From: Paenibacillus pedocola
GTDB lineage: Bacteria > Bacillota > Bacilli > Paenibacillales > Paenibacillaceae
Assembly: GCF_031599675.1 (NCBI RefSeq)
Contig: NZ_CP134223.1
Location: 5,872,501-5,936,500, forward strand
Direction: 5' to 3'
Length of the DNA stretch: 64,000 nucleotides
The number at the start of each line of letters is the position of its first letter. The first letter of the stretch is position 1. Below, piece after piece: positions 46,004 to 54,470 of this stretch. A model generated the notes under the pieces. It had not been told where the DNA came from, made no database searches, and was given only the letters and a program-made list of their open reading frames with translations. Made by a program: the position numbers and the translations under genes.

Positions 46004-46032
46004 GCGCATCCGGGACGCATCCGAAGGTACGT

Positions 46033-46062
46033 AAAGTCATTTGCTTAGGTGACTAAAGTCAT
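46033..46062. promoter_or_regulatory. Dyad and direct repeats, putative response-regulator operator
   Basis: GTGACT-AA-AGTCAT (46049-46062) is an inverted repeat with 5 of 6 matching arm positions. AAAGTCAT also occurs at 46033-46040, and again at 46055-46062, 22 bases later, that is two helical turns. It lies between the divergent ABC-2 operon and the kinase/regulator genes, just upstream of both putative -10 elements. NarL-type regulators bind such sites. The assignment to this system is inference. Confidence 0.5.
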
Positions 46063-46084
46063 CTCCTGAACCGGGAGAGGAATA

Positions 46085-46093
46085 TGCTAAGAT
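46085..46093 (+). promoter_or_regulatory. Putative extended -10 of the two-component operon
   Basis: TGC-TAAGAT with no good -35. The dyad ends 22 bases upstream of it, at about the -35 zone and above. Confidence 0.4.
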
Positions 46094-46141
46094 GAAAGTA
46101 GCCTCCGCCAGTCTTATATTTCAATACAAAGGATGAACCAC

Positions 46142-47317
46142 TTGACCAGAGAACTGAAGCTAATCCGTTACGGTCTTATTGTTGTTCCGGCTTTAATTTC
46201 TGTATATACATACGACTACTCCGATTATGGATTATTCACCTTCTATCTCCTGGTGCAGCTGCTGCTGGCAACGATCGGTGTCAGGCTGCCTAAATCACTG
46301 CCTGTTCTGGCCGTTTCCCTTGAACTGCTGTACAGCGCCTGGATGTGCCAAACGTATGGCATGCTGATGATTTTCCCGGCGATTTCTGCGATGCTCTGTT
46401 ATTCCCGGTTTCAGCCGAAGCGGGTTCCCGTGCTGCTCGCCTTGCTTCATCTGGCTGCCTTGAATGTGGCCTTCAGCTCCGCAGCACCGTACGAACGGGC
46501 CTACATGAATCTCACTTTTCTGCTTGCAGCTGCACTGAACGAGCTGCTGCGCAGGACAGGACGCGGCCGTGAAGACACCCTGTTTCTATATGACGAGCTG
46601 CGCAAAAAACACTTCGAACTGGACGAGGCCCGTAACCGGCTGCTGGAGTTCACCGCACAGGTTGAGAAGGCAGCTACCGCCGAGGAACGGATCCGGATCG
46701 CCCGCCAGCTGCATGATGATATCGGCCACCGCCTGATCCGGGTCAAAATGATGGTCGAAGCCGCGATCCATACCCTGCCGGCTGCTCCGGAGACAGGGAT
46801 GAACATGATGGGCCAGATCCGCGACCAGCTCGCCGCCAGCATGGATGATATGCGTGCCGCGATCAGGCAGGTGAACCATTCTCCGCAGCTTGAGGGCGCT
46901 TATGCGTTGGATCAGCTGCTGGAGGAGACCGGCCGTGATACCGGCATTAAGACATCTTATCAGGTGCATGGCTATCCTTTTCCGCTATATCCCAGCATTC
47001 AGGTCGTACTCTATAAAAATGCCCGGGAGTCACTTACCAATGCCTTGAGGCATGGAAAAGCGACCGCCGTATGGATCTCCATGTTCTACAGTGAGCATGA
47101 GGTTGTCATGGAGGTCAGCAACAACGGGACACTGCCTGAAGAAGATCAGCTCCGCAGGCTCCGGCCCGGCGGCGGCGGGATGGGACTGGAAGGTATGCAT
47201 GAGCGTACCCGCCTGATTGGCGGGACACTGGAGCTGCGCCTGGAAACGCCATTCACCGTAATTACCCGGCTGCCGGTTTACCGGCAGGGGGACTATAAGC
47301 AGCCTCATATTCCATAA
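46142..47317 (+). CDS. Sensor histidine kinase (NarL-partner type)
   Basis: A 391-residue membrane kinase. Several hydrophobic helices (about 8-135) form the sensor part, with little exposed loop. A coiled linker (FELDEARNRLLEFTAQVEKA) leads to the HisKA_3 box ARQLHDDIGHRLIRVK, with phospho-accepting H191. The HATPase_c domain shows an N-box (NARESLTNALRHG) and GGGGMGLEGMHERTRLIGG. Start is uncertain: TTG 46142 has AAAGGA 8 bases upstream, while the ATG at 46133 has none at proper spacing. Short-loop sensors of this kind often sense membrane perturbation. Paired with the response regulator 28 bases downstream. Confidence 0.92.
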   Translation: MTRELKLIRYGLIVVPALISVYTYDYSDYGLFTFYLLVQLLLATIGVRLPKSLPVLAVSLELLYSAWMCQTYGMLMIFPAISAMLCYSRFQPKRVPVLLALLHLAALNVAFSSAAPYERAYMNLTFLLAAALNELLRRTGRGREDTLFLYDELRKKHFELDEARNRLLEFTAQVEKAATAEERIRIARQLHDDIGHRLIRVKMMVEAAIHTLPAAPETGMNMMGQIRDQLAASMDDMRAAIRQVNHSPQLEGAYALDQLLEETGRDTGIKTSYQVHGYPFPLYPSIQVVLYKNARESLTNALRHGKATAVWISMFYSEHEVVMEVSNNGTLPEEDQLRRLRPGGGGMGLEGMHERTRLIGGTLELRLETPFTVITRLPVYRQGDYKQPHIP

Positions 47318-47345
47318 CAAATCCAATCCAAGGAGCGCAAAATTA

Positions 47346-48002
47346 ATGATAAAAGTAGTGATTGTGGACGACGATTCTTTTATCCGCGAGAGTCTGAAGG
47401 TACTGGTCGGACTGGATGCTGAGATTGAAGTCGTGGGCAGTGCGGGCGATGGACAGGAAGCACTCGCACTGCTCCATGAACTGCCTCAGGCCGATGTCGT
47501 GCTGATGGATATACGGATGCCGAACTGTGATGGCGTCGAAGGAACCCGCCGCATCAAAACATCCTATCCGCAGATATCCGTACTGATGCTGACTACCTTT
47601 GACGATGATGAGTATATTATCGAAGCGCTGCGCAACGGGGCCAGCGGCTATCTGCTGAAGAACATCCCGCCGGACCGGATTATTCAGGGCATCAAAACCG
47701 TCCATGAAGGCAACATGCTGATCCACCCCGACATCGCCCGGAAAATGGCCGGATTTCTGCAGCCGGCTTCACGGCCGGAGGCAGCGGAGCAGCCCCAGCT
47801 TGACGCTTACGGTCTGACCAAAGCTGAATTGGCCGTAGTATCATCCATTGCAGAAGGCCTGACCAATAAAGAGATTGCCGGAAAGCTGTTCCTTAGCGAG
47901 GGAACGGTTAAAAACTACATCACCGATATTCTTAGCAAGCTCGGCCTGCGTGACCGGACACAGATCGCTATTTTTTATCTGAAAAGCCGGCGGGAGAAGT
48001 AA
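47346..48002 (+). CDS. Response regulator, NarL/FixJ family
   Basis: A 218-residue DNA-binding regulator. The receiver domain has the acidic pocket VIVDDDSF, phospho-acceptor D55 (VVLMDIRMPN), the conserved Thr (LMLTTFDDD) and Lys (GYLLKN). A LuxR helix-turn-helix follows (LTKAELAVVSSIAEGLTNKE, then FLSEGTVKNYITDILSKL). Cotranscribed with the kinase. The likely target is the divergent ABC-2 operon through the dyad at 46033-46062. Confidence 0.95.
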   Translation: MIKVVIVDDDSFIRESLKVLVGLDAEIEVVGSAGDGQEALALLHELPQADVVLMDIRMPNCDGVEGTRRIKTSYPQISVLMLTTFDDDEYIIEALRNGASGYLLKNIPPDRIIQGIKTVHEGNMLIHPDIARKMAGFLQPASRPEAAEQPQLDAYGLTKAELAVVSSIAEGLTNKEIAGKLFLSEGTVKNYITDILSKLGLRDRTQIAIFYLKSRREK

Positions 48003-48013
48003 ATACCATATAA

Positions 48014-48054
48014 AAAAGGCCAGCTTCCTGCATGTACCGCAGAAGCTGGCCTTT
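48014..48054. terminator. Bidirectional terminator
   Basis: AAAGGCCAGCTTC / GAAGCTGGCCTTT, a perfect 13-bp stem with a 14-base loop and an A-run on the left, between the convergent response regulator and MinJ-like genes. Confidence 0.8.
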
Positions 48055-48083
48055 AGCTATAGATATGGAGTTGTTGCCCTGTG

Positions 48084-49427
48084 TCAGCCCTCTGCCGGTT
48101 CCTGCTTAGTCAGGTCCGGCTGGCTTGGCTGGGATGGTGCCGAATTGGCCCGCTGCAGCCCGCCTGCCGAAAGCGTTCTGCGGCGTGTACGGGTTCCCGT
48201 CTTCATCCCGATAATCCCAAAGATACTGGACGGCTTCGCCTCAGCAGTTACCGCTTCATCCGGCTCCGGCACAAGGATCATGCCGAGCTGGTGGTGGTCC
48301 CCGTCATAAATCGGCCGCTGCAGGTATTTGCTCTCGCCCTCACGGTTCTGCACCTCCAGCTTGCAGTACGCCGGGTTCATGCGCAGCGCTTCATGCAGCT
48401 GCGCCGCATCGGTCAACAGGACACCGTTGACTTTCAGCAGCACTTCACCCGGCAGGATGCCCAGCTCCTGCGCCGGGCTGCCCGGCAGTACGGCCAGCAC
48501 CTTGCGGCCGACGGGCGGATGCACGAAGCTGGGACTGGTACTGCGCTCCTCCAGAGCGCTGTACCAGCTTAAGCCTTCGTGCAGGAGAAGCGCGAGCAGC
48601 GCCGCGACCAGCGTCAGCGGGCTCCACCAGGCGGCCAGCAGGCTGACGCCCAGCAACAGGGTGCTGTACGCCAGCAGCCGTCCTGCCGTGCGGGCAGCCT
48701 TGCGCCCGGGCAGCAGGCTCTGGGTCATCTCGCTAAAGCCGATGATGACCGGCAAAGACACCAGGCCAAGCCCGCCGCCCAGCAGCGGCTGCCATGGCAG
48801 ATCGCTGATTCCCGTTCCGGAGGGAATCAGCAGGAACAGCGGCAGCGGCCAGAAGGCCTCAAGCTGGTAGCCGCCGACGACCTTGCCGCGCTTGCCTGCC
48901 AGGAAAAGCGGGGTCGCCAGCCGCGCGCCCTGCCAGCGCGCGAGCAGCGCTTCCGCGAGATGAAGCAGCGCGGCCAGCACAAGCAGCGCCGGGATGTCCA
49001 TCTCCCGCAGCGCCGTTACCAGCCTGCCGGCTGTTCCGTCCTGCAGCGCATCTGGAAAGAAGGAGAAGATAAACTGCATAATCCCTAACAAGCCTATGGA
49101 GTAAGCGAAGCATAAATAACGCACACGGAATAACATCAGGATCAGACTGACGATCCAGATACAAATTACAGCATCAGGCGGGAGAGAGATCCCCAAGGCT
49201 ACAGCAGCCAGTGAAACCAGCAGCCCCATCATAAGTCCGCTCCAGATCGTCCGCCAGGTTTCCGCGCCCCAGCTGTGCTGCTTCACATGAATCAGTTTGC
49301 GTTCCAGCGCGACCTGTCTGCGGTAGTAAAGGGCAATAAATATAAGTGCAATATAGTAATAAGGCTGTATCAGCAGATGTATGACCGCTGTGCCCAAGCT
49401 TGTAAGCAGTTCTAGCATATCATTCAA
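48084..49427 (-). CDS. minJ: PDZ-domain multi-pass membrane protein, MinJ-like
   Basis: A 447-residue protein with about seven to eight membrane helices (residues 1-290) and a cytoplasmic C-terminal PDZ domain (VLPGSPAQELGILPGEVLLK, about 310-365). The tail is basic and low-complexity. In B. subtilis MinJ links DivIVA to MinD at cell poles; it has this topology and lies beside ctpB near ftsEX, exactly the neighbourhood seen here. TTG start with AAAGGAG 12 bases upstream. The locus between 48.5 and 49.0 kb is notably GC-rich. A function in division-site placement is inferred from topology and synteny. Confidence 0.75.
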   Translation of the reverse strand: MNDMLELLTSLGTAVIHLLIQPYYYIALIFIALYYRRQVALERKLIHVKQHSWGAETWRTIWSGLMMGLLVSLAAVALGISLPPDAVICIWIVSLILMLFRVRYLCFAYSIGLLGIMQFIFSFFPDALQDGTAGRLVTALREMDIPALLVLAALLHLAEALLARWQGARLATPLFLAGKRGKVVGGYQLEAFWPLPLFLLIPSGTGISDLPWQPLLGGGLGLVSLPVIIGFSEMTQSLLPGRKAARTAGRLLAYSTLLLGVSLLAAWWSPLTLVAALLALLLHEGLSWYSALEERSTSPSFVHPPVGRKVLAVLPGSPAQELGILPGEVLLKVNGVLLTDAAQLHEALRMNPAYCKLEVQNREGESKYLQRPIYDGDHHQLGMILVPEPDEAVTAEAKPSSIFGIIGMKTGTRTRRRTLSAGGLQRANSAPSQPSQPDLTKQEPAEG

Positions 49428-49578
49428 ACCGTCGTCACACTCCTTTTACTCACTCACAACACAGACCGAAATAATTCTACTAAGAAGAAACGGCTTCGCC
49501 GTCCGATTAGGGACGGTATCCGTTTCTGCGAAAAATAGAAGGAGAATTTATAGCGTAAAACATATAAATTAATATATT

Positions 49579-49606
49579 TAAAAAAAGAAGGCTGAATTCA
49601 GCCTTC
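49579..49606 (-). terminator. Terminator after the S41 peptidase gene
   Basis: GAAGGCTGAATTCAGCCTTC is a perfect 20-base palindrome directly abutting the stop codon. On the minus strand it is followed by seven or more T. Confidence 0.88.
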
Positions 49607-51073
49607 TTACTTTTTCGACGCCGCTTCCTTAATTTCCTTCCGCACCTCTTCGATTCCCTTGTTGCGCTGGTTGTCATTGGCCGGGTCCTGAATGACCTTG
49701 ATCAGGGCCAGCTCGAGTGATTCTGCCGTCTTGGCATCGATAATGCCTGTTGCCTGCAGCTTCGATGCACTCTGGAATTTCTTCACCGCATTCTTTGTCC
49801 CGGCATCGAAGTATCCGTCTTTGCGGCCCGGTTTGTAGCCCAGACCGTCCAGCATGGTTTGCGCGCTCTTCACATCCGAGCTGTTCATGTTATATTGCAG
49901 GGTCACACTCTTGTTAATCGGTGCAACCGAGAAGTAATCCGGCTGCGCTACAGCGATATCCGGCTTGATACCCTTACCGTGAATCCAGGTACCGTCCGGT
50001 GTCAGCCACTTGGCAATGGTAATCTTGAGCAGGCTGCCATCCCCAAGTTCTTTCTCAAAGCTTGTCTGCACCGTGCCCTTGCCGAACGAATTCTCGCCGA
50101 TCAGCTTGGCTCCGGCCGATTGCTGCAGAGCCCCGGCCAGAATCTCCGATGCGCTTGCGCTGCCTTTGTTCATCAGAACAACGACCGGATAATCTTTACT
50201 TGAGCCATTCGATTTAATAACTTCGAGCGCTTTGCCCTTTTCGTCTATCTTAACGATTGCCTTGCCGTTAGGGACGAACAGCTCCGCCATCTCAACGACC
50301 CGCTGTAATACACCGCCGGGATCATTGCGGACATCAATGACGAGTCCCTTCATGCCCTTCTTCTCCAGGTTAGCCAGCTCTTCCTTAAACCGCTCGGCGG
50401 TGTTCATGGAGAACTGGGTCACTTCGATTACGCCGACTCCGTCCTTTTCCATGGTGGCATAGACGGTTTCCAGCTTCACATCATCGCGGGTAATCACGAA
50501 CTCCAGCGGCTCCGCAGAACCTGTACGCTGAACCTTGAGGGTAGCCTTGCTGCCCTTAGGCCCCCGGATCTTGGCCACTGCATCATTCAGCTCAAGCCCG
50601 TCCAGGGATTCGCCGTTCACCGACAGAATAATATCCTTAGCCTGTATCCCGGCCTTTTCAGCCGGCGCTCCCTTGATCGGCGAGACAACGACGACCTTGC
50701 CGTTATCCGAGGATACCTCCGCACCGATTCCTGAGAAGGAACCTTCAATACTCTCTTCGAATTTCTCGGCGGTTTCTTTGCCCATATAATTGGAATAAGG
50801 GTCGCCCAGTGCTTCCATCATACCGTTGACAGCACCGTCGATCAGCTTGTCCCGGTCTACAGCCTCGTAATAGTTCGATTCGATCAGGCTCAGCGCGGTA
50901 CCCAGCTTCTGGGATTCCTTCTCCTGTAAGCCGCTGGTCTGCAAAACCGCAGCCACGCCTTCACCGGCAGCTTGTCCGAAGACTTGCGCATAGCCGGTAA
51001 CGCCCAGGGTCAGGAGACTGCCGCATAACAACGCAGCGACGATCATAAAGGCCGCCGTGCTTTTCTTTAACAT
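49607..51073 (-). CDS. S41 family carboxy-terminal processing protease (CtpA/CtpB-like)
   Basis: A 488-residue exported protease. The N-terminal signal/anchor is at about 8-30. A PDZ domain follows (about 105-185; GAPAEKAGIQAKDIILSVNG). The S41 catalytic Ser is in KGSASASEILAGAL (about 306), with Lys in FGKGTVQTS (about 331). A C-terminal peptidoglycan-binding domain of the PG_binding_1 type is present (LDGLGYKPGRKDGYFDAGTK). This matches Bacillus CtpB, which trims SpoIVFA during sporulation; vegetative CtpA homologues have the same plan, so the exact role is open. GGTGG precedes the ATG. Confidence 0.93.
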   Translation of the reverse strand: MLKKSTAAFMIVAALLCGSLLTLGVTGYAQVFGQAAGEGVAAVLQTSGLQEKESQKLGTALSLIESNYYEAVDRDKLIDGAVNGMMEALGDPYSNYMGKETAEKFEESIEGSFSGIGAEVSSDNGKVVVVSPIKGAPAEKAGIQAKDIILSVNGESLDGLELNDAVAKIRGPKGSKATLKVQRTGSAEPLEFVITRDDVKLETVYATMEKDGVGVIEVTQFSMNTAERFKEELANLEKKGMKGLVIDVRNDPGGVLQRVVEMAELFVPNGKAIVKIDEKGKALEVIKSNGSSKDYPVVVLMNKGSASASEILAGALQQSAGAKLIGENSFGKGTVQTSFEKELGDGSLLKITIAKWLTPDGTWIHGKGIKPDIAVAQPDYFSVAPINKSVTLQYNMNSSDVKSAQTMLDGLGYKPGRKDGYFDAGTKNAVKKFQSASKLQATGIIDAKTAESLELALIKVIQDPANDNQRNKGIEEVRKEIKEAASKK

Positions 51074-51187
51074 GATGTTACCACCGTCCCTTCATGTAGA
51101 GCTCGTGTATCCCGTAGCCGTCCGGAAAGGACGGTATCTCTTCCAGTATATGCCGCAGCGTGTATTAATATTTATTAGGCCTAAAAT

Positions 51188-52477
51188 TTAGAGATACGGC
51201 ATCGGATCAACGGTTTTACCGTCAATCCGCACCTCGAAATGAAGATGCGGGCCTGTAGAACGCCCGGTCGATCCCGATTCGGCGATGACCTGGCCTCTGT
51301 CTACCTTCTCGCCGGCTTTGACTTTAATCCCGCCTTCACGGATATGGCCGTACAGTGTCCATACACCGCCGCCGTGGTCGATAATCACGCAGTATCCGTA
51401 GCCGCTCCACCATTCGGCGACCAGTACGGTGCCGGAATCAGCGGCATGAATGTCTGTCCCCTGCGGAACCGCAAAGTCTACGCCGGTATGCATTTTGCCG
51501 ACCTCACCGGTTACCGGATGTGTCCGGTAACCGTACCCCGAGGAAATCCGCGCCGAGCCTACCGGGAGCAGAAACGGTCCGTTACCTCCGGCATAGTCCG
51601 ACGAGGAACTAGAACTGCTGACGCTTCTGGAGGCTTTGGCTTTAGCTGCGGCGGCTGCTCTGCGCGCCGCTTCCGCCTTGGCTGCAGCTGCTTTGCGTGC
51701 CGCTTCCTCCGCCTTTATTTTGTCCTTCTGCTCTTCAAGCGCCGAACGTTCGCTGGCCAGCTGCACCAGCTTGGCGTTCTGCTCTTCAGTAACTTCATCA
51801 GCTTCCTGGATCTCTTCATCATAATAAGCGATAAGCTCCTGCTTCTCGGCTTCCTTCTCCTTAAGCACCGTGCGCTGGGATTCCAGATCCGTATAAAGCT
51901 GCTTAGCCTGGGCGTATTGCCCCTCGAGCTCCTGCTTCTTCGCGATCACCGTCTGCTTGTCCAGCTTATGCTGCACCAGCAGATCCTGATCCTGGTCTAC
52001 AATCATCTTCAGCGAGTCGGCCCGGTCCAGGAAATCCGAGAAGCTCGTTGAAGACAGCAGTACGTCAAGATATGAAACTGCCCCATCTGTATACATCAGC
52101 CGGACACGGGATTCCAGCAGCTTCTCGCGCGAAGCAACACGCGCCTCTGCTTCATCCAGCTCGGCCGCCGTCACATTCAGCGACTGCTCTGTGCTGGCGA
52201 TTTTGCCGGAGATGGTCGTCATCTCGCCTTTGACCTGGGCAATCTGATCCAGCACATACTGGAGATTCAGCGTTGTTTTGTTCTTATAGTGCTGGGCTAC
52301 CTGATTACGGGAAGCAGCCTGATCCTGTGCTGCCTTGGCGGCCTGCACCTCTTGCTGCAGCTTCTTCAGCTGCTGATCTATTTCAGAAACCGTTGTCTTC
52401 TTGGCATATCCGTCAGAGGGCCCTAATAAAGTGACAGCCAGCAGTGCTACGGCTAATCCGGCGGCAATCTTCTTCAA
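51188..52477 (-). CDS. M23 family peptidoglycan endopeptidase with N-terminal coiled coil (FtsEX-associated type)
   Basis: A 429-residue secreted protein. Signal peptide (KKIAAGLAVALLAVTLLG, cut near residue 24-25), a long coiled coil (about 28-260), an Ala/Lys/Ser-rich linker, and a C-terminal LytM/M23 domain. Zinc ligands are intact: HTGVD (about 326), and LYGH with HLHFEV near the end. The layout copies EnvC, but EnvC has lost its active site, whereas this one keeps it. TTG start with GGGGAG 6 bases upstream. It lies 57 bases downstream of ftsX, so FtsEX probably controls its activity, as for CwlO in B. subtilis. Confidence 0.92.
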   Translation of the reverse strand: MKKIAAGLAVALLAVTLLGPSDGYAKKTTVSEIDQQLKKLQQEVQAAKAAQDQAASRNQVAQHYKNKTTLNLQYVLDQIAQVKGEMTTISGKIASTEQSLNVTAAELDEAEARVASREKLLESRVRLMYTDGAVSYLDVLLSSTSFSDFLDRADSLKMIVDQDQDLLVQHKLDKQTVIAKKQELEGQYAQAKQLYTDLESQRTVLKEKEAEKQELIAYYDEEIQEADEVTEEQNAKLVQLASERSALEEQKDKIKAEEAARKAAAAKAEAARRAAAAAKAKASRSVSSSSSSSDYAGGNGPFLLPVGSARISSGYGYRTHPVTGEVGKMHTGVDFAVPQGTDIHAADSGTVLVAEWWSGYGYCVIIDHGGGVWTLYGHIREGGIKVKAGEKVDRGQVIAESGSTGRSTGPHLHFEVRIDGKTVDPMPYL

Positions 52478-52534
52478 CTCGCACTCCCCATCCTTTTACT
52501 CATTTATTTAAAGTTCCTTTTACAGTGAACAGTC

Positions 52535-53449
52535 CTATACTCTCAGGAATTTGCGGATTGACACGGTACTTCCCCAGACGCCGATCAGTACGCCCAGACC
52601 GACCAGCAGCCCGCAGAGCAGCACCCAGATATCTTCAAACGGGATCAGCTGCAGTCCAAGCATCGGATCTCCCTGTACGGAATTCGTAAGACTGCTGTAT
52701 CCAATGTACAGTACTCCAGAGGTCACGAGTGAACCAATCAGCCCGATGAGCGCTCCTTCAATAAAGAACGGCCAGCGGATAAAATAATTCGTCGCCCCCA
52801 CCAGCTTCATGATGCCGATCTCCTTGCGGCGGGCGAGAATAGTTACCCGAATCGTATTGGAGATCAGGAACATCGACATCAGGGCCAGACCTGCTACAAA
52901 AATAAAGCCTATATTGCGCACAGCGCGCGTAATCTTAAACAGCGTCTCTACGGAGCCTTTGCCGTAGTTTACTTTATATATCGGCTGCTCTTCATGCGTT
53001 TTGTTTAGTGCTTCTATCTTATCTGCTACAAACGGAACCGTGGTAGGTTCAATGACCTCTACCAGCAGCTTGTCCGGCAGCGGATTATTATCTTCGTCAA
53101 AGCCTTCCAGCAGCTCGGCGGCATCCGGTCCCATATCCTCACGGAATTCCTTAAGGCCCTGCTCTTTGGACACGAACTCTACCTTGCTGACTTCCGGCAT
53201 ACTGCCGATTTCATTCTGCAGCGTTTCACGCATCTTCTCGTCGGTATTCAGCGTCAGATGCACATTGATCTGCACCTGGCTGTCCGCCTTGTCAGCGATA
53301 GAATTAACATTAAGCACAAGCAGTATAAAGACACCAAGCACGAATAAGGAGACGACAATAGATGTGATGGAAGCCACCGACATCCAGCCGTTGCGGAATA
53401 CGTTTTTGAAGCCTTCCCGCACATGCCGCAAGAAGGTTTTAAAACTCAT
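52535..53449 (-). CDS. ftsX: Cell division ABC transporter-like protein FtsX
   Basis: A 304-residue membrane partner of FtsE with four helices and an extracytoplasmic domain between the first and second (about 50-165). Seen: MSVASITSIVVSLFVLGVFI as helix 1 and RVTILARRKEIGIMKLVGAT as the cytoplasmic loop. The ATG at 53449 has AGGGG 9 bases upstream; an in-frame ATG six bases earlier sits too close to it. It overlaps the ftsE stop by 11 bases. FtsEX does not transport but activates peptidoglycan hydrolases, consistent with the M23 gene next to it. Confidence 0.95.
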   Translation of the reverse strand: MSFKTFLRHVREGFKNVFRNGWMSVASITSIVVSLFVLGVFILLVLNVNSIADKADSQVQINVHLTLNTDEKMRETLQNEIGSMPEVSKVEFVSKEQGLKEFREDMGPDAAELLEGFDEDNNPLPDKLLVEVIEPTTVPFVADKIEALNKTHEEQPIYKVNYGKGSVETLFKITRAVRNIGFIFVAGLALMSMFLISNTIRVTILARRKEIGIMKLVGATNYFIRWPFFIEGALIGLIGSLVTSGVLYIGYSSLTNSVQGDPMLGLQLIPFEDIWVLLCGLLVGLGVLIGVWGSTVSIRKFLRV

Positions 53450-54125
53450 AACCATATTCCCCTCTCACTTGGTCTCTGACAATATTACCATTCTCGATCG
53501 CCAGCACCCGTTTGCGCATTTTGTTGACAATATCCCTGTTGTGGGTAGCCATCACAATCGTTGTGCCGCGAAAATTAATCTCGTCAAGGAGCTGCATAAT
53601 TCCCCAGGAAGTCTCGGGGTCCAGATTGCCGGTAGGCTCGTCCGCAATAATGACGGAAGGGTTATTGACAATCGCCCGGGCAATGGCAATCCGCTGCTGT
53701 TCCCCGCCTGAGAGCTGGGAGGGCTCGCGGTTCGCTTTGCTGCGCAGGCCGACTAATTCGAGCACTTCAGGGACACGTTTCCTGATAACCTTCTTCGGCG
53801 CTTCGATAACCTCCATCGCAAACGCAACATTCTCGTAGGCCGTCAGCTTCGGCAGCAGCCGGAAATCCTGGAACACTACGCCGATATTACGCCGGACGTA
53901 CGGGATTTTGCGCGGTTTGAGCTTACCTATGTTGAATCCGCCTACCGAGATCTGTCCCTTCGTCGGAGTCTCTTCTCTATAAATTAATTTCATGAACGTT
54001 GATTTCCCTGCGCCGGATGGTCCGACGACATACACGAACTCATTGCGGTCGATCTTGACGGATATCCCCTGAAGCGCGTGGGTTCCGTTGGGGTAGGTCT
54101 TCCAGACATCCTGCATTTCGATCAA
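53439..54125 (-). CDS. ftsE: Cell division ATP-binding protein FtsE
   Basis: A 228-residue ATPase. Walker [14 protein letters not shown], signature [14 protein letters not shown], Walker [15 protein letters not shown] choose the TTG at 54125, giving an N-terminus [14 protein letters not shown] like B. subtilis FtsE (also 228 residues), with GGGAAGTG upstream. A GTG nine bases earlier and an ATG nine bases later are alternatives. First gene of ftsE-ftsX-M23. Confidence 0.95.
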   Translation of the reverse strand: MIEMQDVWKTYPNGTHALQGISVKIDRNEFVYVVGPSGAGKSTFMKLIYREETPTKGQISVGGFNIGKLKPRKIPYVRRNIGVVFQDFRLLPKLTAYENVAFAMEVIEAPKKVIRKRVPEVLELVGLRSKANREPSQLSGGEQQRIAIARAIVNNPSVIIADEPTGNLDPETSWGIMQLLDEINFRGTTIVMATHNRDIVNKMRKRVLAIENGNIVRDQVRGEYGYEF

Positions 54126-54470
54126 AATTATCACTTCCCGATTCTGACATATTCCGCCGGTTCTTCAGTTTCGACATCAAACCGCGGAAGCTTCCATAAA
54201 CTGCACAAATTACCGCAGGCGTATCTATTGTAACAAATCTGTAACTGCTTGAGTACCCGAAAGTTTTACAGGCATCGCACATATATATAAATTACCGGCT
54301 CTTGTCCGGCTGTCTCAGAACAGTATTACATTCGCTCCATTGTTGAGAAAATCCTGCCCGCCGGCACTTCTGCTTCTATATATCTGCTTCAAAAAGGGAT
54401 CATTGTAGGCCCACTTTATCCGGCGCGCTGCATGGCAGCGCAAATCCGCCGCCCTGAAGGAGTTTTTCAG
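54126..54470. other. Divergent intergenic region between ftsE and the VanW-family gene
   Basis: It contains a plausible extended -10 for ftsE (separate entry). No RNA structure or gene was identified. The shared control region joins two sets of cell wall genes. Confidence 0.4.
54227..54235 (-). promoter_or_regulatory. Putative extended -10 of the ftsEX operon
   Basis: On the minus strand, TGT-TACAAT, about 100 bases upstream of the ftsE start. No good -35. Confidence 0.4.
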
